Shown: in pieces, positions 56,747-64,000 of the stretch
Position numbering within the stretch: position 1 is the stretch's first letter
How the letters are laid out: each line of letters begins with the position of its first letter
NCBI GenBank assembly: GCA_903813345.2
Contig: CAIIXF020000011.1
Span: 5,974,571-6,038,570, forward strand
Direction of reading: 5' to 3'
Origin: Owenia fusiformis
Taxonomy: Eukaryota > Annelida > Polychaeta > Sabellida > Oweniidae
Length of the DNA: 64,000 nt
The notes under the pieces: generated by a model
Seen by the model: only the letters and a program-made list of their open reading frames with translations
Databases searched by the model: none
What the model was told of the DNA's origin: nothing
Made by a program: the position numbers and the translations under genes

Positions 56747-58149
56747 TGCTTAGGTGTCAAAACTGCTAAAAAATAATGTAGTTGTTACAATTATTTGCTT
56801 GGATAAACATCATATTACATTTCTTAATTGATTAATCTGATTTAGTTGGAATCGAAGTTCGATCAAGGTAATGCAATCAACAACTCTTGCAAATGTGAAC
56901 GGGAGTCGTAAAGACAGAAAGTACAAGATTCGTGATCAATGTAAAGTATAATATTTAAGACACGTCTTTGAATATCAGGTAGGAGAAACATTCCAAAATG
57001 AAGAAGAATCATTTAGAACATTTGATGTGTTGTTAATATATCAATTGCATCTCAAATGAATGAAATAAAAGGTATCGCGGGCCACCAAAGCCGATGAGTG
57101 AAAACAATTATAATTGACGCATCTAGATCGCTCAATATAACGGTAAGTGAATAGGTTTGTGTAGATACGTCGAGGAAAATAAGTTATTTCGATGCTTGAA
57201 ATAATCTGATTACGCTTATTAATAATTACGCGTGGCTATTAAACACAAGTGTTGTATAGAACAAAAACAAGAAAACTGAACGACCTATTAAGGAACTGTA
57301 CTTCAGTTTCAAAGCGTTCAAGATATTTCCGCATGTTCAAAAACACAAAATTTATATTTAAGGCTATCCTAGCATTGCCCAAGTCGGTCTCTTTTACTAT
57401 CTTGATTTCTATTATGACCGCCTTGTACCAAAGAGAAAGCCACGTGCTTTACCGACTCAATGTTTATGTCGGTAAAATTTGACCAATCAACGATGGCCCT
57501 GCAGCGTTAGCTCATTATTATGCACGGTCAAAAACAAGTACACTTTTTACTTTTCGCCGGGACTTTTCACGAACAAACTTGCATGAATTCATTATGAAAA
57601 TACAAATATTTTATCAGATAAATATCAATCAGAGTTTAGTGGATGCCGGAGCATCGATCGGTAATCGGAGGTGAGAAGATTTCAACAATAAACGTTGAAA
57701 CGATCGCCGGCTGAATTCAAATGAACATGTAGGCTGAGATTCAATCACTGATCGACTACATGACCCGCTACATTGGACTCGGTCTTGCATTTTCATCGCG
57801 AAATCAGTTTTAAATCTATTGCATGATTTAATTTATATTAATGACTCTTACATTCCCTATGTACATTTAATTACATAATATATTGTAACTCTAAAGAAAC
57901 GATCGATCAGATCATCGGCATTGAATTTCAAATCGGGAAGATTGCTTTGCTTATGCAGGTCAACCTGATAACGTTTTTGATTGGTCAATCAGCCTGAAGT
58001 CACACGTCGTGTCCACGCGTATATCTGTTAATCAATAAGGTTTCGCGATACCCCCGATAGCTTAGATCTTAGTTTTTGCACTGTTATTTACCTTTATTCA
58101 AATTCTAGAGATTATTAAGTTTTCTAAAAATGGTCGGGCTAAATTCCCA

Positions 58150-58400
58150 TTGACAAAGTAACATACATTGGTAATATAACAGGCTTTCGTCAATGTAACA
58201 AAAGCGGGGGGCTTAGTATATGAATTACTGCTTCATTTACAAAACAAATTCCAAATCGAAAAAACTTATTAAAACTAGGCTATATTTTCTAGCTTTGGGC
58301 TAAATTATAATCTGCAACTTGACTTATTAGTAACTTTAAATCGAGAAAGCAAAACATTCGTAACCAGGAAGATCATCCATTTTGTTACATTGACGTTCCT
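58150..58400. repeat. Diverged half copy of the 32767-33306 MITE
   Basis: Shares TGTAACAAAAGCGGGGG and the order of later landmarks (CAAATTATAATC-like, ACTTATTAGTAACTTTAAAT) with the right arm of the 540-bp element. Confidence 0.5.
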
Positions 58401-58539
58401 TCAAAGTCACTAATTGTGGAACAGTGATTATGGCATTCGGTATAACGCCTTTCGGTACAATGCGCGTCGGTATAATAGGTTTCGGTATAATGCGCGTCGG
58501 TATAATGGGTTTCTGTATAATGCGCGGACCCATTGAAAT

Positions 58540-59500
58540 CATTCATCTGAACATGGTTGGTGTGCTGTCTAGGTCATATGGGCATTTAAGTCATTATTTT
58601 AGATATGTACATCTGGTTTTGCTGTTATCACTATTATGTCTTCTATACTGCTGTCATTTTCATCTTCTGTCATCATGGAGCAATATTCTTCTCTGTCTGT
58701 GCATTTTCAAGAAGGTCGATGATATGGTAAATCGTGGCCTTGTTACCGATTTCAACTTCGTAGTTTACCTTTCCATGGCGTTGCATTACATTGTAAGGTT
58801 CATTCAATTTTATCTCACTTGTATAGGGAGTAACAAAACATCATCTCCTGGCTCCAATGTATTTTCCATACTCTTCTCATCATAGTACTTCTTATGTTTG
58901 TTTTTTGTTTCTGTTGCGTTAGTTCATGCTAGTTTATGCAAGTTTACGAGGATAGCTTTTCTCTCATGTTGACTATTTCTGTACAAGAGTTTGTGGAGTA
59001 TCTTCTTTTGCAACCCAGTTTTCCTTCAATATATCCAATTTACCTCTTATGCCTCGTCCATTAAGGAGTTCAAACAGAGAGAAATCCGTTGTTGGATACT
59101 GTTGAATACTTTCTGGTCATCATGAGAAATCATGGCCTTCTATTAGCTTCACACTAGTATGTTCTGGTTGAAGAAAGAAAGATGTGATGAGTATCAGAAT
59201 GCTTTCTGGTATGCAAACGTTTTCTGGTATCCCAAAGTTTTGACTCATTTGCTCCAATCTTGCGTAACATGTTGGCCAATGTGCCATTAAAGTGTTCCAC
59301 TTGGCCATCAGTCTGCTGATGGTAAGGTGTACTTGTACTGCTGCCACCATGTGATGTTTTACATATTATATATTACCTTGCTCTAAGTCGTCCTGATACA
59401 TCTTTCACGACGGGGCCCCCTTGACTACAGTGTAATGTGGAACTTTGGTCGGAACGTAATCTTGGTGATGTGTTATCATTGCATAATTCTTCTAGTCTCT
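58540..59500 (-). pseudogene. Ty3/gypsy integrase remnant, upstream of RT
   Basis: Minus strand, reading down from 59.4 kb: an integrase core piece in several frames (HQQTDGQVEHFNGTLANMLR at about 59340-59280), a post-integrase segment (EPGDDVLLLP, then GKVNYEVEIGNKATIYHI at about 58780-58730), and an acidic linker. Stops and frameshifts are present. The frame across the outer edge of the inserted fold-back leads into the RT segment at 54369, so the two pieces were one element. Confidence 0.75.
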
Positions 59501-60386
59501 TTGCATTTGAACTCTATGATTAAACTTCAAATTTTACATGTTGCTTGTTTGAGTCTTGATCGTGAAGTGACCTCAGTCCTCAAATTGACTTGCTTATGAT
59601 TCTCAAGTTTAAATGCGTTCTTGTGCCCTCTTTTTATCTAAATTATAGGTTTTTGACTTTATTATACATTGCATGAATGTCCCGCAAAATCGCACGAATT
59701 TAGGTCAATGTCCCAGGAAATCTCGGAATGTCCCACGAAATCAAGCGAATTTAAGTCCATAAATCTGTCCCGCGGGAAAATCTTCGGGAATTGACAGCAT
59801 TGCTCTTATAACCATTATCATTCCCTACTCAAAATCTTACATTAGCCATTTATGTTTCAATAAATGGGAATTTGTCATGTTGCTCTAGTCAAGAGCAAAT
59901 GGCATGCCAATATGACAGTGGAGCACGCCCTATTATTTACAACACAATATTTTTAGACGATAATGCAAATATTATCAAAATTATGATAACAAAAACTGTA
60001 CCACGGGTACTTGACTTACACAGAAATATGGTTTCAATAAGCCACCATTTTACCATTTGCTCTAATACCAGCATCTAAGAATAGAGACAATGACAGTTAA
60101 AAAAATAATTTCCTCAATTTTGCAGTGTTTTTCTGCTTTAAGCATTAGATGTTATGCCTACAACTTCTAACAATTCCTTCGAATAATCCTAAAAAAGGAT
60201 GATGTCTCCACTGGAAATTACAGCGAGATGGATGGATGGACGGACGGACAGACGATCAAGTGGGTAATTTTAATACTATGCAGACCGTGTGAGCTGAAAA
60301 TGTCAAACCACATTACTGTCTGGAGTACATGTATATCATTAACTTATTTTGTAAGTCATTTCATTAAAGGATTACTAAATGACAAA
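59501..60386. other. Non-coding, upstream of the second lectin gene
   Basis: Includes a CCCGCAAAATC/CCCACGAAATC-type degenerate repeat (about 59680-59790) and a GATGGATGGACGGACGGACA run (60229-60251) like the tail of the ~165-bp repeat family. No exon seen. Confidence 0.4.
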
Positions 60387-61291
60387 ATGGCTTCATTATG
60401 GAATCTAACTGCTTTTACTCTTATGGTGATTTTCATAGAATATGGAAACTGCAGTGATATCATGGAGGTGCAATGGAATGGAAAAAATGTCCAGATCTTT
60501 AACAGGCCTACAGCAATTTTTGGTAATTCAGTTTTTAATAAACGATTTATTACACCTACAATCCAAGGTCACGGGCTAAGATCCAAAATAGGCAAAATCA
60601 AACGAAAAGGGTAAAAGTTTAGCCAAAGAGAACAACGATATCATGTTACATAATTTTCAGAATTTCAGGTGAAAACCCTCTTTTGACCTTTCCTCCCTAC
60701 CCCATGAGATTGGTAGATTAATCTTTTTGAGTTCCATAATTAAAATCTATGATCATATAGAGGATTTCAAGATTAGTAAAAGTAAAAGTCCATGACTATG
60801 GTATTTTGAGGGAGATTTGCTTTCCAGATGACATAATTGTGTATACATAGTATTTAATCCTAATATTGGGTGAATCCCTGTTCTAAAGGAAGACATGACA
60901 GTCTTTCAATATTTTCTATATTGAATTTTTCTAATTTTTTTTCAAATATGATATATTTCTAGGAATTTTTGTTTTTATGACTGGAAACATATATTGGACA
61001 GAATCACACCTCATATTGATACAAAAATGCCAAAAATGATATAAGACATGGCTCTTCAAAACTCAATTTCTTATTTAACATTAAACATTGTAGGAGAGTC
61101 CCAGGATTGTCTACCAGGTTTCTTCAAAGGTATATGGCAAAATGAAAGTTGCTACATGTTTGTCTTGACTGGAATGAGCAGGTCTGAAGCTGCGGCGTTT
61201 TGTACTGAAGCTGCAGTAGGAAATGGTTTAGTGGCAGTTGAAAATGAGCTTGACCAATCCTATATTGTGGCACAAATAGTCATGCAACCAG
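60387..61291 (+). CDS. Secreted C-type lectin-like protein, 5' part (exons 60387-60522 and 61094-61291)
   Basis: Exon 1 starts ATGGCTTCATTATGG and encodes a signal peptide (SLWNLTAFTLMVIFIEYG) followed by a short mature segment (QWNGKNVQIFNRPTAIF), ending in phase 1 at G|GTAATT. Exon 2 begins in phase 1 after TTGTAG and gives the first half of a C-type lectin domain: CLPGFFKGIWQNESCYMFV, SEAAAFC, GNGLVAVENELDQSYIV. It ends in phase 1 at G|GTTATA. The second half of the lectin domain was not found up to 64000, so the gene continues beyond the window or is truncated. Intron phases match those of the large gene nearby. Confidence 0.7.
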
Positions 61292-62049
61292 GTTATACTC
61301 TTATTTAGGGTTTTATATAAATGTTTGCACATATTTGTCATTTCCATGGGAAAGGTAGAAAAAGTGTATGCAGGAAATATGAGTTCAATTGCAATGAAGG
61401 TCTTTGGCTCATTGAAGTATGAAGATTCGTTAAGATAGGACAATGCAGACATTAAGCTATGCAATGTTTTCCACAACGTAATCGAGAACGCAAAGTCCAT
61501 GGAGCTCGACAGTTGAATGTGTAAGATACAGTACAACACGAGGGTGATGAAATTTGAACAAACTGATGTTTTCATCGTTTAAGAGAGATGTAGTACAATT
61601 TCTAGATATTTGTAACAATACCCTAGATAGCGAACTTGACGGTGAATTTTATTTACCAACTCCTTATGGTATAACACGTGGGTAAATTACAGTATAACGC
61701 AGATTGCGATTTCTTGTGTTGTACCTTGCCGTTACCTCGTGTTATACCGTATTTGAAGTTTTTGTAGGTTTAACTATGGAATTCACAGTTAAGTTCAATG
61801 TCTATGATGTTGTTACAGACATTTACATATAAAAATATCTAGAAACTAGACCACATCTTTCTGCAAACATCTGTTTGCTCACATTTCATCACCCTTCTGT
61901 TGTACCATACCCCGCAGTCAACTGTCACGCTTAATTTTGTATGTACCCTGTGATGAAGTAATACAGCTATATGTATAGCGCGCATACACGACAAGCGCTT
62001 CTAGTTTAGATACCCGATCAGCTTCAGTTTCGTGTTTAGAATGGGAGAT

Positions 62050-62570
62050 TAGAGAGGTTTCGCAAAACGCTTTTTAGCTCCACGTATCCGTATCCGTAAC
62101 GTATTTACCAGATTTATGCGTTGTCAGTTCAATTTATACGTGAAATGGTACGGAAAACACGAAAAATGAGGCTTCTGTACGTTGGTCATTTACGTATCCG
62201 ATTTTACCCTTCGATTATATTGTTTTTAGTTCTAAAGGTATCACTATATGAACAAGCACAGTGTGCTGTGTATAATTTGACTAAAATTTGGTGAATGAAT
62301 TTGTTTATTGTTTGAAATAAATCGAGTTTTTCAAATGGTATGTTCAATTCATTTTACACTGTATGGAATGGTATTGCAATAATTACAGTGTACATGTTTC
62401 GCACAACGTTTTAGCTACCCGTATCAAAATCCGTAACGCATCGATGGAGTAAAAGTGTACTCAATACGTATTTGTGATACCAACAGCAATACCGAAAGTA
62501 CGTAAACTAACACTTTCTGTGCGTAGTTGTCTCCGTATCTATTTTGTCCTTCAAATCTTGATAAATTTTT
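62050..62570. repeat. Diverged tandem duplication (~345-bp spacing)
   Basis: Segments at about 62054-62240 and 62398-62570 share CGCAAAACG/CGCACAACG, CGTATCCGTATCCGTAACG-like and TCCGATTTTACCCTTC-like parts. Non-coding. 61292-62050 and 62570-63430 show no gene. Confidence 0.4.
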
Positions 62571-63429
62571 CCCTAAATGTATAATTTTAGTAACCCACAT
62601 ATGTTATCATGTGTATCTTGCTAATTTTGATGAAGTAATAGCCTTATCTGCCGATAAATTTGATTATAAGCGAGGGGCCTGTACTGCAATATGTACGAAT
62701 AAAGCTTTAGTCACATTTGCTTATAGGCAGATGTAAGGTCTATCGTTTCTGGGGTCAATAGTAATACCGTAGTCAATTTCTTAGGGACATCAAACCAATG
62801 GCCATGGTTAGCAGCTAGGCCACCTGAACACATATTTTGTGCCTGAAGTCACGCTCCGAATTCATATAGAGCAGGGACTTGGGCTTAGTTTGAATATAGT
62901 AGCTTGGTCCTGACCTCGACAATGAATGTGATATTGGGTCTAAAGATGGCGCCCCGCATCACTCTTGCCCGTATCCAGCTTGTGGCAAGGGGGAGCTTTT
63001 TGGCTTAAAACTCCCGAAAAGTGCTCAGTATGATGCAAAACTGAATGATTTTGAAAAAATGTCTAGCCAGGTAGCTTCTTCCCGTGGTATGACTTGAACA
63101 CGCATCAAGTCGATGCGATCTATGTCAAATAGTAAGCGGCCTCGTTTGGAGGTCCAAGGAGACTAAAGCTTAGTGCCCAAGCTTCCCGGAACCACCGTCA
63201 GTGATTATGTAACAGGTAGAGTATATTTCTTTGATCCTAGGATGATGATATTGGCGTATCATTTCCTATTTTCATTTTTGTAAAGACAGGCCTGACATCC
63301 AGATCCTGTAGTGGCTCTTCTCTCTTACATATGAGTCACGGTAGGGGCCCCAGATGTTCCTAACTCTTGGGTAGTGGTCCATGATGTGTTCTTCATTAGC
63401 AGCCTTGTGATGATAGGGAAGGGGGGGGG

Positions 63430-64000
63430 GGTTGTTATTCAAGTACATATTCAGTAGATATCGGATTGTCCCTGATTGTTTTGTGCGATTGTCTCCAGTT
63501 GGAATAACTTAGTTGAGTAAATCGGTATCAACGTTTCGTTGTTGTTTATTGGTTGTGCCTGATTGTGTTTTGATGGGTTGAGTAAATCGATTGAGTATTT
63601 GTTTAAGCCTGGTTGTGTAATGGTGGGTTAGTGTCATGTAGGTATAGGTTTTGCCGAATTGTGTTGTGTATGTTTGAGACTCGGTTCTCTTTTGATGGTT
63701 GTTAGTCTGGTGATTTAGTATCGGGTTGTGTCCGATTGTGTTATGTTAATCTTATTATGGGTTGTTTTCTCTTGTGAATATGTTATGTTGGTTGGCTAGC
63801 TGGTTGTGGCTAGTCGGTTGAGGTATATTGTTGTGTCTGATTGCGTTTTGTGATTGGCGTTCTCTCCAATTGGGTTAAGTTAGTTGTGTATCTCGGTATT
63901 ACAATTTTAAAGAGTTTTTTGTTTGTGCCTGATTTTGTTTTGATTGTTTTGTTTTGGGTTTTGAAAAATTGTGTTCTGTTCTTGAACAATGGGCTGTCTT
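63430..64000. repeat. G/T-rich degenerate repeat region
   Basis: Recurrent GATTGTGTTTTG, GGTTGTGCCTGATTG and GTTGAGTAAATCG units with strong G+T bias on the plus strand, preceded by a G-run at 63420-63430. No open frame of interest. Confidence 0.6.

Larger units (their letters stand above)
54379..58530. mobile_element. Foldback-like element 2 with minisatellite inverted arms, 9-bp TSD
   Basis: The left arm (54384-54530) is a tandem array alternating ATTATACCGACGCGC and ATTATACCGAAACCC. The right arm (58430-58526) is the same array inverted. CATTGAAAT lies directly outside both ends (54370-54378, 58531-58539). The 3.8-kb interior carries a SINE (56389-56746) and a diverged half MITE (58150-58400) but no transposase ORF; 54540-56388 and 56750-58140 show no gene. 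It sits in the gypsy pseudogene between integrase and RT. Confidence 0.8.

Overview
The window looks like AT-rich metazoan nuclear DNA. It has spliced genes with phase-1 introns, secreted multidomain proteins built from TSP1, trypsin-like, farnesoic-acid-methyltransferase-like (FA), C-type lectin and fibrinogen domains, and very many transposon remnants. The domain content and the SMB-family genes fit a lophotrochozoan, most likely a mollusc. That placement is inference; no species marker is visible.

Left part (about 1-25.3 kb): three intact single-exon paralogues of a secreted or GPI-anchored somatomedin-B (SMB) protein lie at 2231-3931 (+), 5595-7289 (-) and 23488-25209 (+). Related upstream blocks (880-1220, 7590-7930, 19488-19635) and related downstream DNA show that the copies arose by segmental duplication, once with inversion, and not by retroposition. 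The DNA between them is almost entirely repeats: fold-back elements, a ~55-bp array, a ~165-bp array, 23-bp and 105-bp tandem arrays, and a dead mariner-type transposase.

Middle part (about 25-39 kb): no confident gene. It holds fold-back MITEs, two of which (32767-33306 and 33426-33833) have CAC termini and visible 5-bp target duplications, a tRNA-derived SINE, and scattered repeat fragments.

Right part: the main gene runs on the minus strand from 52622 to 39313. I could assemble 18 exons whose splice phases all agree, giving a 3975-nt CDS (1324 aa): signal peptide, coiled coil, TSP1, S1 serine-protease-like domain, TSP1-like, TSP1, three FA domains, C-type lectin domain, fibrinogen-related domain. 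The protease domain keeps its His/Asp/Ser triad but has lost the classical zymogen-activation features. One intron carries a dead LINE inserted close to the splice acceptor (9-bp TSD). Another carries a Foldback-like element whose inverted arms are minisatellites (9-bp TSD).

At 53.8-59.5 kb lies a decayed Ty3/gypsy element with integrase upstream of reverse transcriptase, split by a second minisatellite-armed fold-back element (54379-58530, 9-bp TSD). At 60387 a second secreted C-type lectin gene starts on the plus strand; only its first two coding exons were found. Together the right half suggests a locus of secreted recognition proteins of innate-immune type; that role is inferred from domains alone.
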